This document shows, one piece after another, positions 24,950 to 35,639 of a stretch of DNA of 64,000 nucleotides (its first letter is position 1; each line of letters opens with the position of its first letter). Location of the stretch: the NCBI GenBank assembly GCA_036873755.1, contig JAVTVY010019487.1:1-64000 (forward strand). The letters run 5' to 3'. This DNA comes from Hanleya hanleyi. Lineage: Eukaryota; Mollusca; Polyplacophora; Lepidopleurida; Hanleyidae. Below the pieces are notes generated by a model. That model did no database searches. It was given only the letters and a program-made list of their open reading frames with translations, and was not told the origin of the DNA. The position numbers and the translations under genes are program-made.

Positions 24950-25265
24950 GAAAATTTGCATATAATAGAAATCGGTGAAAAAACCCCCACAAGTATCCAG
25001 TTTCGTGCAGAGCTGAAAAACAATAGGTGTCTTCCCCTAGACAGGAGCAATATGCTCGACAAATTTGAAGTTAATTAACGATGGCATTCGGAAGTTAAAC
25101 GACGGAAAAGATTGAACAAAAGGGAAATTTGCATATAAGAGAATTTGTAGATAAATACCCAGTTTCCAGTTTTGGACAATGCTGAAAAACAATAGGTGTC
25201 TTCCCATAGGCAGGGCCAATATAAAGTTGATTGACAAAGGCATTTAAAAGTTATCCGACGGAAAT
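24950..25265 (+). repeat. ~173-bp tandem duplication
   Basis: Two diverged copies begin at about 24,950 and 25,122 with GAAATTTGCATATAA-type words and share GCTGAAAAACAATAGGTGTC followed by TTCCC and AGGCAGG-like sequence. Non-coding. Confidence 0.75.
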
Positions 25266-25359
25266 AAAAGTGGGGAAAAGAAGCGGAAGTAGAAAGAAGA
25301 AACTGACAAACACATAAGGCATCACTAGGGATACCTAATTATTTTTTCTCAACTCTTCC

Positions 25360-25532
25360 CAGACAATTAAATATCCCAATGAAACTTATGGTCTGCCAAA
25401 TATGCCAGTATCTGTTGTGGTATGATAGCAGAAGAATAATATCAAATAGCCACAATCCTACATTGAGTAATTAAAGATACCTCCATCCACAAGAACTCTC
25501 CACTTCAACTATCGGTATATTGTACATGCACT
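25360..25532 (+). repeat. 10-kb repeat, unit 2, middle fragment
   Basis: Matches 13,540-13,770 and 34,310-34,545 (CTTCCCAGACAATTA; CAACTATCGGTATATTGTAC). It is cut on the right by a TTAA MITE. Confidence 0.55.
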
Positions 25533-25891
25533 TCCAAATCTCTGCTTTTTCGCAATGAAAAGTGGTCAAACACTATTTTATTTCACATCACATTAATATT
25601 TACTAATTTATCATGCAGTTTTTGCGGAGAAATTGCATAAATAAAAAATTCGGAAAATCTGACTGAAAAATCGACCAAAAAATGCAGTGTTTGAAAATGA
25701 CGTCACTGTGACGTCATCAAGGCGGCCATCTTGGATTTTTATACATTTTCTGGTAGAGCTTGATCCAAGGGTATAGTGTGGTAAGTTTCAGCTACCTGGC
25801 TCAAGGGGTAAGAAAAATAATTAGGAGGGGGGGGGGCCATTTCGCCTTCCCCAGGCCACAACAGGTCCCAAAAAGCCCAGGCCAGACAGGG
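25533..25891 (-). mobile_element. TTAA-flanked MITE (piggyBac-like), copy 2
   Basis: Minus-strand copy. Its outer end abuts TTAA at 25,892-25,895 with the family terminus (plus strand AGGCCAGACAGGG). Two TGACGTCA palindromes lie at 25,698 and 25,709, next to GGCGGCCATCTTGG. The inner end is truncated near 25,533, so only one TIR is present. No transposase is encoded. Confidence 0.8.
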
Positions 25892-25895
25892 TTAA

Positions 25896-27108
25896 CATGA
25901 TGAAATACAGCAGTCCAATGACGGGAGCCGTATCGATATATTCGACAAAGGAACAATTTATTGGTGATCCCCATTAACTAAAACTAACTAATGAGCTTTC
26001 CAACAATATTTGATCTCGTACATTTTTTAGTCTAAAAATTCATTCCCTCATGGCAATCCAAGTGATCAAGGTGCCTTTGCGCAATGAGGTGGAATCCGAT
26101 GTGAGCTTCCTCGGTAAATTTCTGAATAGGCCTAGCTGATTTTCATTTTTCATTATACATCAATAATCCACATCTAAAGTTGCCAAATAGTCATTAAGAT
26201 AAGCATAATGGGTCTTTCTTCAAATAAATTGAAGCAGATTAAATTCAATGGATATTCAATCAAATTATGGCTGAACGATTGAGATCGCATTACATCCGAG
26301 AATCACCCGTTAATAGTGGGCTGTCGTTGGGTACAATTCAAATGCATAGTCCATAATAAATACACAGCCGTCGTGCATTAAATAATATCCGCGTCCATAA
26401 TCTAAATGTCGAATTCGTAACTGCATCTGTATCATAATATAGATAAACAGAAGTCAGTTTCCTGCGAGAGAGATGCTGTCAATGCCTTTCGAATATCAGA
26501 CTGTGGGCTCATATCAGTTCAGATAGATTACGCCATTCCATAGTCCCACTACCACTGCAAGCATTCGCGCACTTATTAGTGGAAATATTGAACAGGCAGT
26601 TCAAGCTGAACGGCGATGAATACCCCCCACACTTGACCTGAAGAAATCGTATATGGAATGCCTCCTTATAATCAATAAAATATCCCGTCTGGCATTTATA
26701 GGAAACAATTGTTCTATCCATTAGCGTCAATATACAATTGGTTGCTGTCTATATAGAATGACGACTGAATAAAGGAATGTCATCGGCATTCATTTGGAAA
26801 ATAGCCAGATGAAGATCAAGGTATGTTTTGTGTGAGAGTCGCTTTAAGCTCTGAGATACAGAATATGATTTATCGTGGTAAATGTTTAACCTCGTCCATC
26901 GATCGTGCTTTCCTGTGCTTACCGTTTGGCATTCATTTATTCGATAATAGAATTTGTCTTTATATATACACTGTGAATCTACACTGCCCATTTTTAATTG
27001 ATTCCGGTTTATTTTCTCCTGGGAAAACCATCGCATGCAGGCTGTATTTGGCATTCATATCATGTATCCCGAATAATTAACCCATTACAACATAATTTTG
27101 AAGCAAGT
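25896..27108 (+). repeat. 10-kb repeat, unit 2, with inverted alpha block
   Basis: Bases 26,290-26,480 are a minus-strand alpha block (TATCCGCGTCCATAATC; CAGTTTCCTGCGAGAGA). Bases 26,480-27,108 are the gamma region, aligned with 15,490-16,400 and 36,240-36,990 (CAGTTCAAGCTGAACGGCGA; ATTCGATAATAGAATTTGTC). Non-coding. Confidence 0.6.
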
Positions 27109-27637
27109 TGCGACATGGGGGTATGGCCGCCCTACCAAACTTTCTGCGCTATCTCCGGAACGAAGTGACTTTATCGTTTAACATATCGGGGTCATTTTAA
27201 GCCTATTTGCATGAACCCCCGAGCAGAGGATCATGGGTAAATTCAAGATGGCGACCACGTGGATGCCAAAAAAGTGTTTTTTCGTCATACTTCTTCAAAA
27301 TTTCTGCTTTTCCGCGATAAACGTGGACAAAAACTATTTTATTCCACATCATATTCATATTTACTAATTTAGCATGCAGTTTTTGCGGAGAAATTGCATA
27401 AATAAAAAATTCGAAAAATCTGACCGAAAAATCGTCCAAAAATGCTGTTTTTGAAAATGAAGTCACTGTGACGTCATTGAAGCGGTCACCTTGGATTTTT
27501 TTTTACATTTTCTGGTAGAGCTAGAAGGTATGGGGTGGTAAGTTTCAGCCCCCTAGCTGAAGGGGAAAGAAAAATAATTAGGGGGGGTGGGCACCCCCAG
27601 GCCAGGATACGTTCCAAAAAACCCGGGCCAGAGAGGG
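27109..27637 (-). mobile_element. TTAA-flanked MITE (piggyBac-like), copy 3
   Basis: Near full-length minus-strand copy ending at TTAA 27,638-27,641. It contains the GTTCCGGAGATAGCGCAGAA block at its far end (minus strand), shared with copy 1. The first of the two CRE palindromes has decayed (AAGTCACTGTGACGTCAT). The left TIR and TTAA are missing. It interrupts the gamma region: the flanking unit sequence in units 1 and 3 is continuous across this point. Confidence 0.8.
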
Positions 27638-27641
27638 TTAA

Positions 27642-28985
27642 TTTCTTGAATTAGAGTTTTTTATTTAAGTCGGTAACTTTTTTCGACAAAAATGTTACAT
27701 ACTTATTTTAGAAAGTCCAAACCCAATAGAAGTCACACACTCAGTTTCTTACCTTCGTCTTAGAAATCGCGTTTGCATTTTTTTTTCAAATTGAATGCGA
27801 ATAAGCCGGCCCATTCTAAGACATACATTGATCACTGGAAAACTTGAGAACTCTTTGATAACTGAGCCACATATGAAGAGTAAAGATTGCAAATTGCAAA
27901 AGCTTGTCTTAAATAGCGCGGGAATTATTAGCAATGATTCCAAAACTTGTGAAATTCAACCGAGCAGTACAAACTTAATCTTTAATCGGTGTTGACAGCT
28001 TGAAGTACATCACACAGTGTTAATCTACTACACTGTCGAGGCCATCATGGGTTTTCTCAATACTGACGGCTGAGACTAAACATAAGGAAATTACTTGTTT
28101 CATAAATCCCTCACCAGCAGAAATGTCTAAACATCAACTGTGGGAAATTGTAATAACAAAACTCGCACTTTTGGACATATCTTGTGGTTTGAGAGTAGAG
28201 GCTCATGGCTATGAAAAGAATCATATGTACGACAATAACTTAATATTGGAGTGATGTGCAAGAGGTGGGAAAAACTGACGTCTGGCGACTAATACGCAGC
28301 CATGTGCCTCTACAGGAAATTTTCCCTGGGACCTCACATCCAGTCCCGAGAATACGATGGATTCTCGGACGTAGCCTTATTATCTCAGATGCGCTTTCTT
28401 GTGGGGTTCATGTGAAGATGATGAAGTATCCACACGACCCTTATGGTCCTTTGACAACATGCTCTAAGATATCAAGGCATCCTGTGTGAAATGTGAGATA
28501 AAAATTATTGGATAGTATATTGTTCGTGATATGGACGCCTGTAGCGATATATCAGACATCTGTTACACGTCTTTGGATACATGTCTATACGCATTTTATT
28601 GTATTTTACGAGACATGCAAATTTACAGCTGGTGTAGACACTGTGATCATTATTTCTGGTATTCACTGTCACGTAAACATACTAAAAGAGAGATGGACTA
28701 CAGATCGTGCGTGTTTTGTACCTGAGATTGATGATGGTGTCCATTTCACACAGAAAGAATTACTACGAAGATAAATCATGGGGGCGATGTGATAAGTGAT
28801 ATATGTCGGTAGATGCAGATACGACAAGAGCAGCTGTCAGATTCCCATTGTATTGTAAATCTATTGGATATAAATTGAAGTTCGTATCCCGGAATAAGCT
28901 GCCTCGGAAGTGGATTGAAGAACACACAAGAGAAAAATTAAATTCCTTACAATGAGGCTAGTCTCCACCGGATTGTCTCTGTGCT
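27642..28985 (+). repeat. 10-kb repeat, unit 2, gamma right part
   Basis: Colinear with unit 1 about 16,400-17,510. The best matches are 28,500-28,975 against 17,060-17,505 (TTGTTCGTGATATG; GTGATCATTATTTCTG; GAGCAGCTGT). It includes a beta-like block near 28,365-28,460. No conserved frame. It is interrupted on the right by a LINE. Confidence 0.65.
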
Positions 28986-29820
28986 TTGATTTGATTTGAT
29001 TTTTATTTCACCATGCATAACAATGTTTAGTAAACAAAATATAATAGTGGCGGGATGAAAACCCCGAGGGGTTTGTTTTATCCCAAAATAATAATTATAT
29101 TTACAAAGATGATAATATGCGGTAAACTCTAACATAGTGAGACAATTCAATTTTGTTTAAAACACAAATACATACAAATTTAATTTCCAGCTTCCACAGA
29201 CGGCAAACAGAATAGATGTCTAAAACAGAATAGATGTCTAATTATGTTCCAGTAATAAATACGATTTTATCATCGATTTGAATAATGAGAGCGAAACGTG
29301 AGATTTTAACTGAGAGGGTAAATTGTTCCATATTTTAGGACCCTTTGTTTTAGTACTATAAAAAGATAAGTCAGAGTAGTAAAAATCGCGATATAAATTT
29401 AATTTAGCCTGTCTAGTTGGGTACCTGTGGACAGCAGATAATTTTGAAAAATATGATCTAAAAGAGTTTGGAATTAGGTCTGTGTGATTGAAAAATTTGT
29501 CCACAAAAATTAACACCTGGTAGTCGTTTATTTGTTTTATGGACAATATTTGTAATTTTTGGAATAATGGGGCGGTATTGTCATATTTTGACGAAAATGT
29601 GATTAAACGTATGGCCTTTTTTTGTAACAGCAGCAACGGTTGAAGATGGGTATGATAAGTATTTCCCCAAACGATATTGCAATATGATAAGTATGGATAT
29701 ATCAGTGAGTAGTATAGAATGAAAAGAGTTTTTCTATTCAAATTATCCTTAATATGACGAATTATCCCTATATTCCTGCTAACCTTGTTCCTTATATCCT
29801 CAATATGCGAGAGCCAGCTG
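28986..29820 (-). mobile_element. 5'-truncated LINE inserted in unit 2
   Basis: A non-LTR retrotransposon fragment on the minus strand. Its 3' end is at 28,986 with a short repeat tail (plus strand TTTGATTTGATTTGATTTT), and its 5' truncation is near 29,820. The insertion is confirmed by an empty site: unit 1 reads straight through at 17,515-17,545 (GTCTCCG...AACACCAACCTA), whereas unit 2 has the same words on either side of the LINE. It encodes the end of a reverse transcriptase ORF. Confidence 0.85.
29238..29820 (-). pseudogene. LINE reverse transcriptase C-terminal fragment (CR1/L2/Jockey-like)
   Basis: An open frame on the minus strand runs from the truncation point at about 29,820 to a stop at 29,238. 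It reads SRNIGIIRHIKDNLNRKTLF, then LYYSLIYPYLSYCNIVWG, a LLLLQKKAIRLIT block and, near the end, GPKIWNNLPSQLK. These are the thumb-region and C-terminal blocks of CR1/L2/Jockey-type LINE polymerases, which copy element RNA into DNA at a nicked target. The catalytic YADD domain and the endonuclease are absent because the copy is 5'-truncated. The remaining frame has no stop, so the insertion is fairly young compared with the surrounding repeat. The precise clade needs a phylogeny. Confidence 0.8.
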
Positions 29821-30847
29821 AAAGAAACACCAACCTAGTTCAGGTTACGGGTGGGAGAGAGGTGCTGAACTTGCATTCCAATGAGGAGGCCTGCTCTAAT
29901 AACCGTAATTTGATTCTTTAGTAATTTTATAAACGTTTGCATCTAGCTCTACTGGTCTCAATCTCTAAAACCTTTGCCTAATATGTGGTAAATCGGCTGC
30001 GCACATCTTGAGCAAATCGTATTCCCTAATATTCGCTGCCACAAATTACAAGCGTCTGGTCCGTAAGTCATAATTCAGCCGTCGTCCATTAAAGAATATC
30101 CGCGTCCATAACCCAAAGACCTATTCCATATTCCATATAACAGCATTAGCACCAAATTCAAAAAGACAATCATAATATACATAAACATAGGCTAGTTTCC
30201 TGCAAGAGAAAGGCGGTCAACTCTTGTAAATGATGCCGGCAAGACATCAATACGTTCCAGAAATATCAAATCCATATCGCTGATCAGTTTTCTTAATCCA
30301 TATGATATTCGTTGTAAAGTCGTCATCTAGAGAATGATGTATCTCAGTCACGCTTTGATTGTGCATGTTCATATGAGCACCATGAGGATCTTGAAGTACA
30401 TGGATTCATACGACCCATAGGAAGCGTAACGACATAGGAAGTATTCGCCAATATTTGTTCCAGATACGACTGACATAATTTAGATCAAATACGGGAGGCG
30501 TACGATCAAACTGGTCATGAGTTTTCCCTATTAAAATTTGAATGGACCGTTTGAATATCTTCTATTGTTGACTATTATGGAAACATTTCGAAATATATGA
30601 CAAACAACTTCCCGCTCATTTAGGTATAATGACCAATCAAATTTCATCGGAAGTATACCCTCAGTGGTGGGTTATCTCCTTTCACTCTCGGTATACAGGT
30701 GGCAATCAAATGCTCTGACGCCCGATCATATCCAAGAGAAATATAACATAAGACTCGTGGGACGCTTCTGTGAACAATATTTCCGATAGCGATCAGCTTT
30801 GTTAATTGTATTGATTCATAAGCCAGATATCACTTGACCAATATGAA
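29821..30847 (+). repeat. Unit 2 right end with inverted alpha/beta tail
   Basis: Bases 29,821-29,900 continue the unit interrupted by the LINE. Bases 30,050-30,440 are the reverse complement of the alpha tail at 35,240-35,630, about 390 bp long and well matched (TATCCGCGTCCATAACC; AGTCGTCATCTAGAGAATGA). With the plus copy 4.8 kb further on they form long inverted repeats around 30,440-35,240. Confidence 0.6.
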
Positions 30848-31190
30848 ATGATTTTTGAGAAAGAAAAAATTGGTCGTCAGCGGGATCCGAACCCACGACC
30901 CCAACTCAACGCGCTGATGCTTTACCGACTGAGCTATGACGGCCCATAGGTATTACAACCGTGGACTGTCCCTGTGATGACCAATCTTCTCTCTCGGTGT
31001 TGCAATGTGTGCAACTGGCTTTATCATGAAGAAACGATATTTGGTATGGTGTATAGCGCGCCACTGAGCATATATACATATGAAATGATTTTTGAGAGAG
31101 AAAGAATAAATTCTTCGTCAGCGGGGTTCGAACTCACGACCCCGCCTCAACGCGCCGATGCTCTACCGGCTGAGCCATGACCTGTCAAGT
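30848..31190 (-). mobile_element. Second pair of tRNA-like SINE copies
   Basis: Two minus-strand heads, near 30,945 (GCTCAGTCGGTAAAGCATC; GTGGGTTCGGATCC) and 31,190 (GGCTCAGCCGGTAGAGCATC; GTGAGTTCGAACCCC), are each followed by the AAATCATTTC tail and separated by the same linker as at 14.3 kb (GATGACCAATCTTCTCTCTC). Same family as 15,318-15,425. Confidence 0.75.
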
Positions 31191-34100
31191 ACATTTCGTG
31201 AAATACAACAACGGAAAATCGCCTTGCGTTGATCTCCCCTCCCCCCTTCAAATATGCCAGTTTCGACAAAACAATCACGAAATTATCACGTAGCCGCAAA
31301 AGTGACAAAGACCACTGATTTCTATCGAAGGATCTTCAATGGTGACGCTTAGCTCAATCTGGGGCATAATCTATGTGTATCTGCGACACATAATTTTACG
31401 AAATCACTCAAAATAGCCACAACATAATACATGTATAAAGGTTGGAAGAAAATTAGCCGAGCAATACTGGATGTAGTGTGTATGAATGGTGGCAGTAATC
31501 TAATATTTTCGGCAGTTTATTTTAGAGAAAGTGGAAACTGGTCTTTTGGTATCATTAAAGCAAATGCCATATCATTTTCTTTGCAAAGCTTGGACGAAAT
31601 TTATAACTTCGTCAGTACATCCGCTCTCAGTTGTCTAAGAATAGCAAAATCCGCCATGTTTCTTACCCAGGATACAAGGTAAACTACGAGTAATTTCACC
31701 GCGAGTAGTTTTTAAATATAGACACAGAGCAAACTTTGCTTTCCTGTTCGTGTATTTTATTACAGTTCCTTGACATATTAGGCGCCTGTTAGCTGCTGGC
31801 AACGCCTTCAAAGAGAGTTATTGTGACTGATATCTCCGGTCATCGTTAAAATCATTGCTAGATCAGAATCTTAATCTTGAAAAATCATGGACAACAACTC
31901 TTCTTCTGTGCTATAAAACGCTTGTTATTATCAGACGTGCAAGAACCAATATAATTGATCTGTCTAACCTTTGAAGTACCAACATATTCGAGCAAATGGA
32001 ATAGTTTACGTTGTTATACTGATGGCCTAGCAAATAATAAATAAGTAATAATTAGCAAATCGACTAAAAAGAGAACTCAAAAGGACTGATTAAAATAGCT
32101 TACAGCAAGCAAATATTTCAGCAGAAGCGCCACCAGTCTCATAGGTATTTTTGATAAATAATATGAACTAGGAAAGATAAGGCTAATACCACATGGTACT
32201 GTATTCGATCATGCGATGTTCAATAGTGGATCAACCGACTGAACGCATGGTTTCATAATATTTACAGAAAATAGGCCTACATCATTGTCCATAAGGGAGT
32301 AAATCACTCTCCTGCTCATAAATAGGGATTTATTGAATTTATCAAAAACAGGCCGCCTAATCTAACAATAGTATCCTGACACCTGGCAATAGAATACAAG
32401 TAAACACAATATTAACATAACCGTGTATCCGTATTACCAGCCGTTCCAAAGTGGACTATGTATAAAAGCTGGGTTGTCAGATTCAAATATTAGACGGCGT
32501 AGCAGGCTAGAGACTATGCCTGCTGTACCCCGAAACTTCAACCGTATTTACTTCTAGCCAAAAGGCAACCTTATAAAGCCATTAGAGATGGACATGATGA
32601 ACCTCGAGTATATTTCCCATCTCCACCCTAATTCTTCACCCCAACCCCTTCCTGGACATAGAGCTGACACGGCTCCAATTATCTTTTATACTCCTATTTA
32701 AAACGATAGTAAGGAGACTACCATATGTATTTCACAAGAGATAGATAAAGTCTCTTCGATACGGTATAATCAAGAAAAATTTGACTGCGGGTAATAAGCC
32801 TAATGAGCTCTGAACGTAAAACAAACTCATTTCATTACTTATTCATTTATACAGGATACATACACAAATGGTGCAGTAGATCTACAAACATTATGGTGAT
32901 CCACTTTTTGTTCAGTGTTCAACTTGTCTTAGCTTATCGAGTTATTTGTAAAAGCTTAAGCACATTTTCACTGTTGAAAATAAACGTAATCTAATAAAGG
33001 CAAAGGTGTCAGATGAATAACTTCAATGGGTTCGAGCACCTCACCCAGGTTAAATTCAATATTCTCATCCGGTATAAGGCGAAATAATCCCTTCATCGAA
33101 TATGTATTTTCCGTCAGAAAACGGAGAATCCTTGGTAATCTCAATGCACTATTGTGCCAGTGAAAAATTCCCCACGCGTGTATAAATTTCATACCATGGA
33201 TGCTCGTAAAAAAACGCAGGAATTGATCCGTATTTTACTGTAGTATTCAGACAAAATGATGAATTTGTCAAGATAGTTCAGCTGATCGATAGAAACTACC
33301 GGTTTTAGGGTAGCAAAGTGAATTGAAGTAAGAAATGCTATTTATATCGTTAAAGAATCACAACACACTGTTAGTACATTGTAATTGTTTAAAGTAGTTT
33401 GTACTAATTTGAAGGAACTGGGTCACGCGTTCTCATACGTTTCTTACCTTGATCAATAGACGCGATGGGAATTATCAATAACATGTCCAATTATCCTCTC
33501 TGGTTTGATCCTGGAGCTCCCGTCCCCATATACGTTGTAATTGTCTTAACATTGACATTCAGTACAAACGTCTGTACTCTTCCAAGATCACGAATATAAA
33601 GCTAGAACCGATCCACTGAGCGGTACATAGAACAAATACTTGGAAAAGAGAGTAAATCAATCGAAGCTCTCTTCACTCAAGTATATCGTTCGTTTATCGG
33701 GATTTCCGCATTCATCTTGTATGCGAGCCGCATGCATGGTTCACCGCTACAAACGGGACGCCAGTTATTCCAAGCCAAGAACTGTGAAACGCTTAGCGAA
33801 TTTAGCTCTGAGAATCTTCTTCTTTATATACAAATGTTCAGCTTACTGGTCAGAGTGTCTCGGCCTGTGGTCCGTGGCGATGAAATTCATGTAGACCTTT
33901 CTCACGGATTCAAGATTGAGTCAAGTGAAAATGTTTTCCTTGTAGAGAGACGCCTGCTTAAATTGACAACTATGTACGTCAGTCACTCCATTAACCCATG
34001 ACCCCTAACGCAACATAGATGTGTGTCGATAGAAGCAACAGATCGCCTTTGAGAAGGGGTCAGATAACGGCAGATAACAAGGCAAATGGAGATCTTATAG

Positions 34101-34620
34101 AAGTACATGCAACCAGTAGCAGGTATTAAAAGCTGGGAGGTCAAAGACTCCACCTGGTTGGTTAGGTTTGGAAAACAGTAAATCACTGTAACGCACATGT
34201 TGACCTATTTTATATCACCTCTCGGCTGTAGCCCCTATCATAATCTATCATGCCCTCAATGGCACTTATCAGTTGCAACATTCTTGCTGGTAGTGAATTA
34301 AGTTCTCCTCTCTCTTCCCAGGCAATTATATATTCCCTCGAAATCACTGTATATTGATGGCTTGGAAAGGACATTACTCTTCGTGGAAGGGTGCACTGAA
34401 CAACTGATCAAGAGGCAAGAACTCAATTCATTTATATGTGATAGCGAGATAAAAGATATCAATTGGCCTCGATCCTAAATTCAGTATGCTATCACCGTTC
34501 ACGGGAACTCTCCCATTCAATTATCGGTCTATCGTTCATGCACGATGATCTTGGCAGTCATCTGTCTATAGATTTTACATGATAAATTTGGAACAATATG
34601 CAAGCGGTGGGAGAAACTGA
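31191..34620 (+). repeat. 10-kb repeat, unit 3, left and middle parts
   Basis: From about 31,740 the sequence aligns with units 1 and 2: ATTTTATTACAGTTCC (31,754), the 33,594 anchor, the delta-like block at 33,960-34,180 (ACGTCAGTCACTCCATTA; CCTAACGCAACATAGATG) and CAATTATCGGTCTATCGT (34,516). Short ORFs such as 33,640-33,894 are not conserved in the other units. Bases 31,191-31,740 show nothing recognisable. Confidence 0.6.
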
Positions 34621-34659
34621 CGACGTTTGGCGACTAAAAAGCAAACACATGCCTAATTG

Positions 34660-35219
34660 TGCACCCATGTTGACTGACGTATATCTGTTTCCTTGTGAAT
34701 ATGACTATATGTAGGCGCTTTCAAAATCCGATTAATTCAAAGCCCGTTCCTTCTCATTAACTAAACGCTATACTGATCTTCTCGCTGTGGATAATCGCTA
34801 TATAAATGACGCAGCAAAGGATATATATCCACCTTCACAGGATTTGAAGGAAACTACAGATAGCCCTACCGGCACATCATATTTAGACTTATAACTCTAC
34901 AAATATGAAGTCTCGTCGACTTTATTACGAAAGAGGTGATTACAATTTCGACATCTTAAACTATCCCTTTCTGGATAGTAATATTCCAGTGGGACCTGCA
35001 TATGGCGTATACATATCTCGTCTAGTGGCATTTGCTAGATCCTGTGTTAAATGTGACGGTTTTAATCAGCATCACAAAACATTGTTGCGGGAACTTATAA
35101 AACAGGGCTATACAACCAAGCGCCTCCACTCAAATTTTCGCAAATTTGGCAATACATGTCGCATGCTGATAGCAAAATACGAGCGTAGCGCGCAAGGTCT
35201 ATGGCGTTGCGTTTCATAA
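34660..35219 (+). pseudogene. Decayed reverse transcriptase C-terminal half
   Basis: Translating across frames gives, in order, a VYLFPCEYDYM block, a degraded catalytic block RYTDLLAVDN (34,766-34,795; the expected YxDD is reduced to YTD), IYPPSQDLKETTDSPTGTSY, then after a stop and frame change LYYERGDYNFDILNYPFLDS and PAYGVYISRLVAFARSC, ending at 35,219. The last part (34,905-35,219, 104 codons) is open. I recall this C-terminal arrangement (NFPFL...YGVYISQLIRFAR) from reverse transcriptases abundant in marine invertebrate genomes. I cannot assign the class; a Penelope-like (Naiad-type) origin is one possibility. It cannot be functional: the catalytic motif is lost, stops are present, and the segment between the YLDL and LYYER blocks is missing. 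The copy at 56,710-58,033 lacks the same segment. Confidence 0.65.
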
Positions 35220-35223
35220 CTTG

Positions 35224-35630
35224 TGTCTAATTCCGCTTAACCCGGGGCTAAGGGCCGTATGAACTCATGTACTTTAAGATCCTCATGGGGCCCACATGAA
35301 CAGGCACAATCATAGCGTGACTGAGATACATCATTCTCTAGATGACGACTTTACAACGAATATAATATGAATACAGATCAGCGATACGGATTTGATATTT
35401 TTGGAACATCATGATGTCTTGCCAGCATCGTTGAAATCTGTTGACCGCTTTTCTTGGAGGAAACTAGCCTATGTTTAGGTATACTATGATTGTCTTCTTG
35501 AATTTGGTGCGAATGCTGTTACATGGAATAGGTCTTTGGATTATGGACGCAGATATTCTTTAATGGACGTGGGCTGAATTATCAATGACGGACCAGACGC
35601 TTGTAATCTAGAGGAAAGCATCCCTTGGCA
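35224..35630 (+). repeat. Alpha/beta tail after the RT remnant
   Basis: Immediately follows the RT stop. It begins with an inverted beta core (GTCTAATTCCGCTTAACCCG; GGGGCTAAGGGCCGT) and continues through alpha (GGAAACTAGCCTATG; GGATTATGGACGCAGATATT). The same order, RT remnant then tail, is seen at 58,034-58,400, so this is best read as the element's 3' untranslated region. It is inverted at 30,050-30,440. Confidence 0.65.
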
Positions 35631-35639
35631 CCTAGCATT

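Noticed and set aside
34905..35219. Functional 104-codon gene
   Set aside because: It is the last piece of a reverse transcriptase whose catalytic region upstream is frameshifted and degraded, and a similarly defective copy exists at 57.7 kb.
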